A stretch of 27,438 nt of DNA, from NCBI GenBank assembly GCA_002408185.1, contig DHQV01000112.1:1318-28755 (forward strand). Direction: 5' to 3'. This stretch comes from Deltaproteobacteria bacterium UBA5329. Its GTDB lineage: Bacteria > Desulfobacterota > Syntrophorhabdia > Syntrophorhabdales > Syntrophorhabdaceae. Shown here in pieces: positions 8,304 through 17,038 of this stretch. Position 1 is the stretch's first letter; every line of letters begins with the position of its first letter. Made by a program: the position numbers and the translations under genes. The notes beneath the pieces are model-generated. The model searched no databases. It worked only from the letters and a program-made list of their open reading frames with translations, and was not told the DNA's origin.

Positions 8304-9292
8304 TTCCGAAAAAGAGACTGGTCCCGGTCGTCATTATCGCCGTTATCGTTATTGCAGCCGTCATATTCACCGTCCGTTATATGCGCAACCACGACGACGG
8401 TACGATGAGATTATCCGGGAATGTCGAGGTGACCGAGCACAATATCGGGTTCAAGGTTCCCGGCAAGGTAATGGAGCTTAACGTCGATGAAGGCGACCGG
8501 GTCAAGCAGGGCGACCTACTTGCCAAGCTTTCGAGCGCCGATGTGAAGGCGCTCGTCGACCAAAACCGGGCAGCGTTCGAAGAGGCAAAGGTCAAACTTG
8601 CCGAACTGAAAGCGGGGTCCCGCAAGCAGGAGATCGGACGGGCCCGGGCCGAATCGGCCTCGCTCGAGGCGGAGCTTATGCGGGCACGCAAAGACTTCGA
8701 GCGTGCCGAGGTGCTTTATGACAACGGCGCAATATCAGCCTCCCGCTTCGATGCGGCGAAGAGCGCGTACGAAACGCGCTTAGGCCAGGTCAAAAGCGCA
8801 AAACAGCAGCAGAGCCTCGTTGAAGAGGGGCCGCGCAGAGAAGACATAAGGGCGGCCGAACTCCGCGTACAGCAGCTTACAGCCCTCGTCGCAAACACGG
8901 AGGATAAACTGGCGGATACCCGGTTGTATGCGCCGATAACGGGTATAGTCTTCCGGAAAAATGTCGAGCTCGGCGAAATCGTCCAGCCTGGCGCGGCGAT
9001 CTTCGTTGTCGGCGACCTGGAACATCCCTGGGTGAAGGTATATGTCAAGGAAGACAAGCTGAGCCTCGTCAAGCTCGGCCAGAAGGCCCGGATAACGGTG
9101 GATACATACAAGGACCGGTACTATGACGGCACCGTGACGTTCATATCCTCCGACGCCGAGTTCACCCCGAAAAATGTCCAGACGCAGGAGGAACGGGTCA
9201 AACTCGTCTTCGGCGTCAAGGTCACCGTCAAGAACAAGGATCAGGAGCTCAAGCCCGGCATGCCTGCGGATGTCAGAATCCTCCTGAGGTGA
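8300..9292 (+). CDS. HlyD/YbhG-family periplasmic adaptor (membrane fusion protein)
   Basis: 330 residues. An N-terminal membrane anchor (residues 6-27, VPVVIIAVIVIAAVIF) precedes a split lipoyl domain (VEVTEHNIGFKVPGKVMELNVDEGD). A long coiled-coil hairpin of about residues 85-200 is rich in Ala, Glu, Arg and Lys. A beta-barrel domain follows (APITGIVFRKNVELGEIVQPG, then VKVYVKEDKLSLVKLGQKARITVDTY). This is the usual order for YbhG, the adaptor that bridges the inner-membrane ABC exporter to the TolC-like channel. It is translationally coupled to both neighbours. Confidence 0.9.
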   Translation: MIPKKRLVPVVIIAVIVIAAVIFTVRYMRNHDDGTMRLSGNVEVTEHNIGFKVPGKVMELNVDEGDRVKQGDLLAKLSSADVKALVDQNRAAFEEAKVKLAELKAGSRKQEIGRARAESASLEAELMRARKDFERAEVLYDNGAISASRFDAAKSAYETRLGQVKSAKQQQSLVEEGPRREDIRAAELRVQQLTALVANTEDKLADTRLYAPITGIVFRKNVELGEIVQPGAAIFVVGDLEHPWVKVYVKEDKLSLVKLGQKARITVDTYKDRYYDGTVTFISSDAEFTPKNVQTQEERVKLVFGVKVTVKNKDQELKPGMPADVRILLR

Positions 9293-9295
9293 TCC

Positions 9296-10243
9296 ATGAA
9301 TGACGCGCCGGTCATCAGGTGCACATCCCTGACAAAGGAATTTGCGACAGTCAAAGCGCTCGAAGACATCACGCTCGAGGTCCGCAAGGGTGAGCTCTTC
9401 GGGCTCGTGGGCCCCGATGGTGCCGGGAAATCGACACTCATGCGGCTCTTGGCCGCGGTTATGGAACCCACCTCAGGCAACGCCTGGGTGGCCTCGCACG
9501 AAATAGTCAAGGAACCGGAACGGATCAAAGAAAAGATCGCCTACATGCCACAGAGGTTCGGCCTCTACGAGGACCTCACCGTTATGGAGAATATCGTTTT
9601 CTATGCGGACATCTTCAGCGTGCCGAAGGATGAACGCCCGGCACGCATAGAGAGGCTCCTCGGGTTCTCGAACCTCGAGCCCTTCACGGACAGGTTTGCC
9701 GGGCAGCTCTCCGGCGGGATGAAGCAAAAACTCGGTCTCGCATGCGCCCTTATCCACACCCCGGAGATAGTTTTCCTCGATGAGCCGACCAACGGCGTCG
9801 ACCCCGTGTCGCGCAGGGACTTCTGGAAGATCCTGTACGAACTCCTCAAGGAAAGGGTAACGATCTTCGTTTCCACGTCATACCTGGATGAGGCCGAAAG
9901 ATGCACCGAGATCGGCCTGATATACGAGGGCAGGCTCCTCGAAAAAGATACCCCGGGCGCGATCAAGGCACGCCACGCCATGCCCATGATCGAGGTATGG
10001 TCGCAGAACACGCGCGCCATTATGCAGATACTTAAGGATCACGAACGGGTTACCGGCATCGGCATTTACGGTGACAGGCTCCATATCGGCATCGATGACC
10101 GCAACGATATACCGGACATACTGGCCCGGTTGTCGGAAAAGGGCCATGCGGTACAGGAGTATCGAGAGATCGCGCCATCGATAGAGGACATTTTCTTTTC
10201 GATGATCGGTAAAAAAACACATCGGGTAAAAAACAATGAATAA
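9296..10243 (+). CDS. ABC exporter ATPase 1 (YbhF N-terminal-half type)
   Basis: A 315-residue ATPase with Walker A GPDGAGKST (39-47), canonical signature LSGGMKQ (138-144) and Walker B IVFLDEP (158-164, catalytic Glu163). The H-loop histidine is replaced by serine (Ser195 in VSTSYLDEAE). It corresponds to the first half of E. coli YbhF, which is a two-domain fusion; here the halves are separate genes overlapping by 8 bases. It probably pairs with ATPase 2 to power the two ABC-2 permeases downstream. The missing His means its own ATP site should be catalytically poor. Confidence 0.88.
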   Translation: MNDAPVIRCTSLTKEFATVKALEDITLEVRKGELFGLVGPDGAGKSTLMRLLAAVMEPTSGNAWVASHEIVKEPERIKEKIAYMPQRFGLYEDLTVMENIVFYADIFSVPKDERPARIERLLGFSNLEPFTDRFAGQLSGGMKQKLGLACALIHTPEIVFLDEPTNGVDPVSRRDFWKILYELLKERVTIFVSTSYLDEAERCTEIGLIYEGRLLEKDTPGAIKARHAMPMIEVWSQNTRAIMQILKDHERVTGIGIYGDRLHIGIDDRNDIPDILARLSEKGHAVQEYREIAPSIEDIFFSMIGKKTHRVKNNE

Positions 10244-11183
10244 TGCACCCGGCCAAAATTCGGCCGCCGATAACGCAGTCGCCGTCAAGGGCCTGACACG
10301 GGTATTCGGGAAGTTCAAGGCCGTCGACAACATCGATCTCAGCGTGGCCCGCGGCGAGATCTTCGGGTTCTTGGGGCCGAACGGCGCCGGGAAATCGACG
10401 ACGATCCGGATGCTGTGCGGCCTGCTCCTTCCTACCTCGGGAGAAGGCGCGGTGGGCGGCTTCGATATCATGAAGCAATCCGAGGAGATTAAGAAGAACA
10501 TCGGCTACATGTCGCAAAAATTCTCGCTTTACGATGATATGACCATTGAAGAAAATATCGATTTCTTCAGCGGGATTTACGGGGTATCCGAAGAGATGAA
10601 GAAAGAACGCAAGGAGTGGGTGCTCGACATGGCGGGCATCTCCCACATGCGGCGCACGATCACCCGGACCATGGCAAGCGGCTTCAAACAGCGCTTAGCT
10701 CTTGGCTGCGCCGTTATACACGACCCGCCTATCATTTTTCTCGATGAACCGACATCGGGGGTCGATCCCATATCGCGGCGCAGGTTCTGGAACCTTATAT
10801 ACGACATGTCGTCGAAGGGGACAACGGTCTTCGTTACAACGCACTACCTCGACGAGGCAGAGTATTGCGACCGCCTCGCGCTCATCTATCGCGGGAAGAT
10901 CATTGCAGAGGGTCGGCCTGACACAATGAAGAAAGAGTATATGCACAGGGAGGTCCTCGAGATATCCGTTTCCGGGATCATCGAGGCCCTCGACATCCTC
11001 GGGGAGTACGGATTCGATGCCGCGCTTTTCGGCAGCGTGATCCATGCGACCGTGGACGATGCGGCGTCAGCGATCCCCCGCATGAGATCCGTGCTGGAAT
11101 CGGCGAATATTGCCGTATCTCATATTACCCCTATACGTCCCTCGCTCGAGGATGTGTTCGTATCCCTGATCGAGGTGTCCTGA
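10236..11183 (+). CDS. ABC exporter ATPase 2 (YbhF C-terminal-half type)
   Basis: A 315-residue ATPase with Walker A GPNGAGKST (47-55), Walker B IIFLDEP (166-172) and an intact H-loop His203 (TTHYLDEAEY). The signature motif is degenerate: MASGFKQR (146-153) instead of LSGGQ. This is the mirror image of ATPase 1. It matches the second half of E. coli YbhF. The start lies inside the end of the previous gene, and the stop overlaps the next start (TGATG), so it is tightly coupled. Confidence 0.88.
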   Translation: MNNAPGQNSAADNAVAVKGLTRVFGKFKAVDNIDLSVARGEIFGFLGPNGAGKSTTIRMLCGLLLPTSGEGAVGGFDIMKQSEEIKKNIGYMSQKFSLYDDMTIEENIDFFSGIYGVSEEMKKERKEWVLDMAGISHMRRTITRTMASGFKQRLALGCAVIHDPPIIFLDEPTSGVDPISRRRFWNLIYDMSSKGTTVFVTTHYLDEAEYCDRLALIYRGKIIAEGRPDTMKKEYMHREVLEISVSGIIEALDILGEYGFDAALFGSVIHATVDDAASAIPRMRSVLESANIAVSHITPIRPSLEDVFVSLIEVS

Positions 11184-12292
11184 TGAACCTCAACCGGGTG
11201 TGGGCGATGGCGAGAAAAGAGACGATACAGATCCGCAGGGACCCATTGAGCCTCGCGCTCGCGTTCCTGCTGCCCCTTATCCTCCTCTTTATCTTCGGAT
11301 ATGCGATCACCGTCGATGTTGACCGGCTTCCGACCGTTGTCTACGACAGGGACCTGTCGAGTATGAGCCGGGAGGTGGTGCGCGGGCTTCAGGCCTCGGG
11401 CTATTTCACTATAGTGGAATACGTCCAGGATCCGGCCCGTGTAGACGCCGCGCTCGATAGAGGGTCAGCGCAAGTTGCAATATCGTTTCCCGAAGATTTC
11501 TCCCGGCATGCGAGAACGGGGAGGGCGACGCAATTACAGGTTATCGTCGACGGCAGTGATTCCAATACGGCCACGATCGCCCTCGGATACCTGAACACCG
11601 CGTTAGAACTCGCCGCACGGCGCGCAGGGTTGTATTCCATTGTGCCGGTCATCGATGTCCGCCCCCGGGTCTGGTACAACCCCGAGCTTAAATCTCGCAA
11701 TTTTATCGTTCCCGGCCTTATCGCCGTCATCATGGCGATCATCGCGGCGCTGTTGACATCACTCACGGTAGCTCGGGAATGGGAACGCGGCACGATGGAG
11801 CAGATCATCTCGACGCCCGTGAAACCGGCAGAGATCATAATCGGGAAGCTCATGCCCTATTTTGCGATCGGGATCATAGACACGGTCCTGGCGATCGTCA
11901 TCGTCGTCTTCCTTTTCGGGGTCCCCCTGAAAGGAAGCTTCTTTCTCCTGCTATTTATTTCATGTCTTTTTCTCTTCGGGGGTTTAAGCCTCGGCATCCT
12001 TATATCGATCGTCACAAAGTCTCAGCTGGCCTCAAGTCAGGTTGCCCTCATAACCTCGTATTTGCCCGCCCTTCTCCTCTCCGGCTTTATGTTTTCGATC
12101 CTCAATATGCCGGTCCCTCTCCAGATCATCACACGGTTCATTCCCGCCCGGTATTTCGTATCGGCTATAAAAGGGATATTTCTGAAGGGCAATACTGCGG
12201 GGATGCTGTTAAGCGAAATGGGGCTTCTTGCGTTATTCGGGGCCCTGGCGTTCTTCATAGCTATCAAGAAGTTCAAGAAACGGGTGACCTAG
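11183..12292 (+). CDS. ABC-2 type exporter permease (YbhS-like)
   Basis: A 369-residue inner-membrane permease. An N-terminal helix (about 26-46, LALAFLLPLILLFIFGYAI) is followed by a large extracytoplasmic domain (about 47-170) and about five C-terminal helices beginning at NFIVPGLIAVIMAIIAALLTSLTVAREWERGTMEQ. These are the features of ABC2_membrane_3 permeases such as YbhS/YbhR. It shares the pattern RAW/VWYNPELKSRNF-VPG with the next gene, so the two are paralogues that probably form a heterodimer energised by the two ATPases. Confidence 0.88.
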   Translation: MNLNRVWAMARKETIQIRRDPLSLALAFLLPLILLFIFGYAITVDVDRLPTVVYDRDLSSMSREVVRGLQASGYFTIVEYVQDPARVDAALDRGSAQVAISFPEDFSRHARTGRATQLQVIVDGSDSNTATIALGYLNTALELAARRAGLYSIVPVIDVRPRVWYNPELKSRNFIVPGLIAVIMAIIAALLTSLTVAREWERGTMEQIISTPVKPAEIIIGKLMPYFAIGIIDTVLAIVIVVFLFGVPLKGSFFLLLFISCLFLFGGLSLGILISIVTKSQLASSQVALITSYLPALLLSGFMFSILNMPVPLQIITRFIPARYFVSAIKGIFLKGNTAGMLLSEMGLLALFGALAFFIAIKKFKKRVT

Positions 12293-12295
12293 AGG

Positions 12296-13417
12296 ATGAG
12301 AGACTCGCTGCGCCGGATCAAGCACATGATCATCAAGGAGTTCATCCAGATCTTCCGGGACAGGAAGATGAAGCCCATAATCTTTGTGACGCCCGTCCTG
12401 CAGCTCATCGTCTTCGGGTATGCGGTAACGATGGATGTCGCAAATATCAGGAGCGCCGTGTACGATCTAGACAAGACATCCGTGACCCGGGAAATAGTAA
12501 GGCGCTTCGAGTCGTCGGGCTATTTCCGGATCGTGGCATATCCGGGGTCGGACGACGAGGTAAGACACCTCCTCGACAAAGGGGACGCGACCGTTGTCCT
12601 CGGCTTTGACCGCAGGTTCACGTCGGACCTCGAGGCGCAGCGCAGGCCTTCCCTGCAGATCCTTCTCGACGGTACCGATTCCAATACCGCGATGGTCGCA
12701 GCGGGGTATGCCAGCGCCATAATATCCAGTTTCAGCCAGGACTTCATATTGAAGACGGCCGACCGGACGGGTGGGCATCTCGACGTGCGGCCCAGGGCCT
12801 GGTACAACGCGGACCTCAAGAGCAGGAATTACAATGTCCCCGGCGTCATCGCGATCATGGTCTTTCTCGTCTGTCTCCTGCTGACGTCGATGGCCATTGT
12901 CCGGGAGCGCGAGATCGGCACGATGGAACAGCTCATGGTGACACCGATACGCCCGGCCGAGATCATACTCGGCAAAACGATCCCCTTTGCCGTCATCGGA
13001 CTTTTCGACATGTTCCTCGTCACCCTCGTCGGCGTCCTCTGGTTTGAGGTACCGATCAGGGGATCGATACCGCTCCTCTCCCTGGCGACGGCCGTATACC
13101 TGCTCTCGGTCCTCGGGTTCGGGCTTTTCATCTCGACCATCTCACGCACGCAGCAGCAGGCGATGATGGCATCATTCCTCTTTTTTGCCCCCGCCATCCT
13201 CCTGTCGGGGCTCATGTTCCCGATCGAAAATATGCCGTTCATAGTTCAGCTCATTACATACCTCAATCCTTTGCGGTATTTTCTCGTCATTATCCGCGGG
13301 GTCTTTCTCAAGGGAAGCGGAATGGGCATTCTCTGGCCTCAATTCCTGGCATTGTTCATTCTCGGGGCGTCGGTGGTGGTGACTAGTTCATTGAGATTTC
13401 AAAAGAGACTTAATTGA
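12296..13417 (+). CDS. ABC-2 type exporter permease (YbhR-like)
   Basis: A 373-residue paralogue of the preceding permease with the same plan: helix at about 28-45 (PIIFVTPVLQLIVFGYAV), a large extracytoplasmic domain containing LDGTDSNTA, then five or six helices from YNVPGVIAIMVFLVCLLLTSM and the conserved cytoplasmic stretch REREIGTMEQL. It is the last gene of the operon and starts 3 bases after the previous stop. No convincing terminator follows; the next 250 bases hold a palindromic repeat element. Likely role: second half of the export pore for a hydrophobic or cationic toxic compound. Substrate not deducible. Confidence 0.88.
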   Translation: MRDSLRRIKHMIIKEFIQIFRDRKMKPIIFVTPVLQLIVFGYAVTMDVANIRSAVYDLDKTSVTREIVRRFESSGYFRIVAYPGSDDEVRHLLDKGDATVVLGFDRRFTSDLEAQRRPSLQILLDGTDSNTAMVAAGYASAIISSFSQDFILKTADRTGGHLDVRPRAWYNADLKSRNYNVPGVIAIMVFLVCLLLTSMAIVREREIGTMEQLMVTPIRPAEIILGKTIPFAVIGLFDMFLVTLVGVLWFEVPIRGSIPLLSLATAVYLLSVLGFGLFISTISRTQQQAMMASFLFFAPAILLSGLMFPIENMPFIVQLITYLNPLRYFLVIIRGVFLKGSGMGILWPQFLALFILGASVVVTSSLRFQKRLN

Positions 13418-13501
13418 GACCGTAAGAGTAAGGAACGAGGAGTGTGGAGTTTTCTCTTTGTCATTCCGGTTTTAAAGAGGTTGTGTCGGAATTGCCTCAT
13501 G

Positions 13502-13664
13502 CCGTCATTCCGCCGGCTTATCAAGGCGGAATCCAACGTCTTTCAGCCCTTTAAATGACTCTGTGGCAATCGTGCCATTTGAAGGGCATGTGTCATATGT
13601 CTTTGATCTTATTGAATACACAGTGAAGACAAAGACACTGGATTCCGACTTGCCGGAATGACGG
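13502..13664. repeat. MITE-like element with imperfect terminal inverted repeats
   Basis: The outer arms, 13502-13544 and 13628-13664, are imperfect inverted copies that share CCGTCATTCCG and GGAATCCA blocks and a GTCTTT end. Each arm is itself a hairpin (ATTCCGCC..GGCGGAAT; ATTCCG..CGGAAT). Inside lies a nested pair, GCCCTTTAAATG against CATTTGAAGGGC with TGGCA-atcg-TGCCA at its tip. Further out, purine-rich AGGAACGAGGAGTG (about 13430-13444) opposes the pyrimidine-rich CACTCCTCTCCTCGCTCC (about 13733-13750). The bases 13418-13826 hold no gene. It resembles dispersed palindromic repeats of Deltaproteobacteria-type genomes; no coding capacity. Confidence 0.6.
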
Positions 13665-13826
13665 TGAGTGGTGTATTCCGGCGCTTTGCACGCTCACGAA
13701 GGAAAGAAAATAATTGCGACACAGCCGCCCCTCACTCCTCTCCTCGCTCCTCACTGCATACGAAAAAAGTTGAATGTTTCCACCGTCAATGGTTCAATCA
13801 TTAGACACACTTCAATGGTCTGCCGC

Positions 13827-14720
13827 ATGAAAAAATTTGAATTTATTGCCATCCTGATTGTCGCCATTGCCCTTATTTCCTGTTCGGGCCCCGCGAAAAA
13901 GGATAAGAGAGAGCGGCCCCCCGTTCTTCCCGAGACAAAGTTCCTGTCCACCATGTATGACACGAAGCCGTTCAATATTCACACAGACCGCCTTTCCCCC
14001 ATGTATGCCGGGCATAATCCCGAGCTCCTGTACAACAATATCCGGTTGAGGCAAGAAATAGTAAAGCGCCATCCGGACGAAACTGTTGAACAGCACAGAG
14101 CGAGGATCGGGGGAGCGATCTCTGCACCTCTTTTGGGTTCTGTCGATTTTGACAGCATCTATGCATTCAGAATTACCCCCGGAAATAGGACCTATAGTGC
14201 CGGGAAAAGGATGGTCGAGTTGAGCGTCAAACTCGCTCCCGTTTTCGAGAATGGTGTGGAAGCAGCCAGAAGGGCCTTTGTGGTCCGGTACCGGCCGCAG
14301 CTCGATAATTCATATGTCGTGACGGAAAAAAATGGTTCCCGGAGAGTGATCGAAGAGAAAAAATTCAGCGAATATGCGATCATGCCGGTCGATAGTACAG
14401 GTTCTCCGGTAGAAAATCGGGACGCCCTCATGACAACCATAAAAATGGCCCCGGAAGAGGCCCGGAAATCGGAAGAGAACCTTATGTTCCTTCTGATCGG
14501 CAGGCTTCAATCTCCGTACATTTCATACGAAGAGGTCAACCGGGATCCCGTCCCCGACACATCCGGGACCTATCTCGCCCGGTACTACTACATTCACGTA
14601 CAGGTCATCGATATATGGGTCTACGATGCAACCAGCGGGAAAATACTCCGGCAGGGATCTCGGGCTTCAGCTTTCACGTGGCACCCGCTTGTTTTAATTT
14701 TGCTTTCCCTGTACAGTTAA
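13827..14720 (+). CDS. Predicted lipoprotein of unknown function
   Basis: From the ATG at 13827 the protein has 297 residues and opens with a lipoprotein signal (MKKFEFIAILIVAIALISC), with LISC|SG as lipobox. An open frame extends upstream to 13668, but it runs into repeat DNA and would bury the signal, so the later start is preferred although no good ribosome binding site is visible. The mature protein is mixed alpha/beta with charged residues (KSEENLMFLLIGRLQSPYIS) and two Tyr-rich stretches (YLARYYYIHVQVIDIWVYD). The C-terminus LVLILLSLYS is oddly hydrophobic. I do not recognise the family. The next gene, a TPR protein, starts 3 bases after its stop, so the two probably act together in the envelope. 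Confidence 0.62.
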   Translation: MKKFEFIAILIVAIALISCSGPAKKDKRERPPVLPETKFLSTMYDTKPFNIHTDRLSPMYAGHNPELLYNNIRLRQEIVKRHPDETVEQHRARIGGAISAPLLGSVDFDSIYAFRITPGNRTYSAGKRMVELSVKLAPVFENGVEAARRAFVVRYRPQLDNSYVVTEKNGSRRVIEEKKFSEYAIMPVDSTGSPVENRDALMTTIKMAPEEARKSEENLMFLLIGRLQSPYISYEEVNRDPVPDTSGTYLARYYYIHVQVIDIWVYDATSGKILRQGSRASAFTWHPLVLILLSLYS

Positions 14721-14723
14721 AGA

Positions 14724-15503
14724 ATGGGCCCGTTTCGAAATCCTGAATTTGCGCGGGCTTATCACCGCAAAGGCCAGGCTTGCAGGGATATCGGAAACAA
14801 TGAGATGGCGCTCAAGAATTATGTCCGCGCAACCGAACTCGACTGTGAATTCCTGGAGGCATTCCTCGACCTCGGGGACCTGCTCAGGGACCTTGGTGAA
14901 TTTCAGCGCGCAGCGGACAGCTATACGAAAGCTATCGATCTCGATCCCACGCGGACAGAGTCATACCTGAACCGGGCGCATATATACGGAACGATGGGCA
15001 AACATGAGCTCGAGGTTGACGATTACGACAGCGCTATAACGCTCATGCCGCACAACCCGATACTCCATGGAAGACGGGGCGCCGCGCTGATCCTGCTGGA
15101 AAGATATGATGAAGCGATCGATGATTATTCGATACTTATGGCTTTGAAACCCACGTTCCTCTGGGCACGGGTCATCAGGGGCGATGCGTATGCAGCCGTG
15201 GGGAAGAATTGCGAGGCGATAGAAGATTATACCGCTTTCATAAACCTCCATCCCGAATATGCGGAGACATATGTCAACCGGGGAAAGGCCTGGCATAATC
15301 TCGCTGAATATGAAAAGGCGATCGAAGATCTCAGCCGGGCGATCGAATTAAGTCCTGATCTTGCCGAAGCATATTACCATCGCGGATTGTCGCGGGAAAG
15401 CTCGGGCATGAAAATGCCGGCAGTGGCGGATTATCGCATGGCCGCGCAACTCGGTGATGCAAACGCACAAAAACTCCTCAAAGACCGAAACATATTCCAA
15501 TAA
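14724..15503 (+). CDS. Tetratricopeptide-repeat protein
   Basis: A 259-residue protein made almost wholly of TPR units of 34 residues, about seven in register from residue 10 to 250. Clear examples are FLEAFLDLGDLLRDLGEFQR, AETYVNRGKAWHNLAEYEKA and AEAYYHRGLSRESSGMKM. The last unit (AQLGDANAQKLL) is Sel1-like. There is no signal peptide or membrane helix, so it is probably cytoplasmic, unless secreted by an unrecognised route. The ATG follows the lipoprotein stop by 3 bases, implying co-translation. TPR proteins are protein-protein scaffolds; the partner is not known. Confidence 0.85.
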   Translation: MGPFRNPEFARAYHRKGQACRDIGNNEMALKNYVRATELDCEFLEAFLDLGDLLRDLGEFQRAADSYTKAIDLDPTRTESYLNRAHIYGTMGKHELEVDDYDSAITLMPHNPILHGRRGAALILLERYDEAIDDYSILMALKPTFLWARVIRGDAYAAVGKNCEAIEDYTAFINLHPEYAETYVNRGKAWHNLAEYEKAIEDLSRAIELSPDLAEAYYHRGLSRESSGMKMPAVADYRMAAQLGDANAQKLLKDRNIFQ

Positions 15504-15635
15504 AAACGAATCTGTACCCAGGATTGGAAAGACTATGTCGCAATTCATTACTCCTCATCGGAGTGCGCATTCATTTTAGGCGCCGACTTAAAATTCTCGC
15601 CGTAATCCCGGGCTTGACTCCCAACCCCTCTACCA

Positions 15636-15663
15636 GTCATACCGGGTCGGAGGCCGGAATGAC
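15636..15663. repeat. Degenerate palindromic repeat unit
   Basis: GTCATACCGGG (15636-15646) and GCCGGAATGAC (15653-15663) form an imperfect hairpin with the same GTCATTCCGG core as the arms of the 13502-13664 element. It looks like a decayed copy of the same dispersed repeat. It lies in the 239-base gap between the TPR gene and the convergent membrane-protein gene. Confidence 0.45.
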
Positions 15664-15687
15664 ATAAGGGTTGAGAGGGAAAGGGGT

Positions 15688-15726
15688 TCCGGTCCTGCCT
15701 TACGGGATGTTTGAGGCAGGACCGGA
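15688..15726 (-). terminator. Strong hairpin, probable terminator of the membrane-protein gene
   Basis: TCCGGTCCTGCCT (15688-15700) and AGGCAGGACCGGA (15714-15726) form a perfect 13-bp stem with a 13-base loop, 17 bases beyond the stop at 15743. The sequence after the stem on the minus strand (AACCCCTTTCCC) lacks a strong U run, so it may be a weak or bidirectional terminator between convergent genes. Confidence 0.55.
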
Positions 15727-15742
15727 CGTATGGAGTGCGATC

Positions 15743-17038
15743 TTAACCGGCTGATGTTACGATCGTTTCCCTGTCGCCGGTGTCGTTTTCAGCAGCAAAC
15801 ACCGGTTTTACGACGGCAACAGGTATTCTCCATACAAGCGGCCATTTATCGAAAAACGTGTTGTAGTACAGGAAACACATAAGGAATACAAACTGTCCTG
15901 CAAGAACACCCATCACGGGAAAACCATACCCGAGGTCATTCCCGCCGAACGGAAGCGACCGGAAGGTCTTCAGCCATACGAACCCGAGCACGAGGCCAAG
16001 GGAAAGCCAGATGCCGATCCGGATAAAGATTCGTTCAGCCTGTCCCCTGACCAGTTCCGTGGATGGCCAGTCATCGAAGACATGGTGCCACAGCAGGGTC
16101 GCGATAACGATAGACAGGGCGATAGATGCGACAGGCACGTCGGCGGGGACACCTGGCATCAGGTTCAGCGGGTGGATGACCGCCTGCAGGATACGAAGCA
16201 TCCCGTAGCTCATGAGGAGACTGATGACCAGCCCGGCAATACCCATCAGCGGCTGCTTCCTGGCAAACAACTTCATGGGATAATTCTCTCCCCCCTCTGC
16301 GGGGATTAGGAAGTTCCAGATGAAACACTGCGCATAGGCAACGAACGTGGGCCAGGAACCCATCGGTTTCGATACGACCTGATGATCTCCGATGCTCAGG
16401 TTAAGGAGGCTCGGCAGGATCAAGGCGAACCAGACGAGAAGACAGAAATACGAGCTGAGCGACATTGCGCCGGCGCCGTCCCATGGGGCCTTTATGTTCC
16501 CGGCAAACGGCCATTTATGGAACAGGGCGACATACCCGATATTGGCCAGAATGACGGCGAGTGCATAGAAATTGCTGGCTTCCCAGCCCTCGATGGCCAT
16601 ACGCACTTCCTGGGCATTCTGTGGTGTAAAAAGAATGGACAGGCTGAACGGCTTCCACCACAACCCAGTAAAGCCCGTCACTATCATAAACCCGGCAAAG
16701 CCCACGGCAAAGCCGACCAGCGTGTACCAAATCCCGGCCCCCGGCTGACGCTTTGTCAACGCATATTTACCGTAACCCCCGAAAACCAGGGTCTGCCAGA
16801 TCCATGCGTTAATGATCATCCAGAAGAATGTCGCCTCGGCAAAGACCTGGACAAATTTACCGGCCGTCTTTGCGTCGACCGACTTGAGCCCTGGCGAGCC
16901 GAACCACAGAACGATATGCTTGGAAACCATTCCCCAGACAGGCCAGTAGATAAGGCTGGCGATAAAACAGATGGCAAAAGCGGCTATTCCCGTTGCGACC
17001 GGGGTCTTGAAGCTGCGTTTTACGATAAATTCGTTCAT
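15743..17038 (-). CDS. Polytopic membrane protein of unknown function in aryl-CoA ligase locus
   Basis: 431 residues with about nine or ten hydrophobic helices, e.g. residues 15-38 (ATGIAAFAICFIASLIYWPV), 62-85, 102-124 (LVGFAVGFAGFMIVTGFTGL), 150-168, 190-212, 258-282, 295-313 and 332-352. Trp is abundant, often in loops (WGMV, WWKPF, WHHVF, WPLVW). No transporter signature that I know is present, and the C-terminal 25 residues are acidic and soluble. An AAGGGG lies 6 bases before the ATG. It is downstream of, and codirectional with, the benzoate-CoA-ligase-family gene and the 50-residue ORF, so uptake of an aromatic acid or a membrane step in its breakdown is a reasonable guess, no more. 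A hairpin between them may reduce its expression. Confidence 0.75.
   Translation of the reverse strand: MNEFIVKRSFKTPVATGIAAFAICFIASLIYWPVWGMVSKHIVLWFGSPGLKSVDAKTAGKFVQVFAEATFFWMIINAWIWQTLVFGGYGKYALTKRQPGAGIWYTLVGFAVGFAGFMIVTGFTGLWWKPFSLSILFTPQNAQEVRMAIEGWEASNFYALAVILANIGYVALFHKWPFAGNIKAPWDGAGAMSLSSYFCLLVWFALILPSLLNLSIGDHQVVSKPMGSWPTFVAYAQCFIWNFLIPAEGGENYPMKLFARKQPLMGIAGLVISLLMSYGMLRILQAVIHPLNLMPGVPADVPVASIALSIVIATLLWHHVFDDWPSTELVRGQAERIFIRIGIWLSLGLVLGFVWLKTFRSLPFGGNDLGYGFPVMGVLAGQFVFLMCFLYYNTFFDKWPLVWRIPVAVVKPVFAAENDTGDRETIVTSAG

Noticed and set aside
11779..12609. 276-codon plus-strand ORF across two permeases
   Set aside because: It runs out of frame through both ABC-2 permease genes, which are well supported.
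13502..13664. CRISPR array
   Set aside because: The repeats are inverted and nested, not evenly spaced direct repeats with unique spacers; no cas genes nearby.
13668..13826. N-terminal extension of the lipoprotein ORF
   Set aside because: It crosses palindromic repeat DNA and would place 53 residues ahead of a clear lipoprotein signal.
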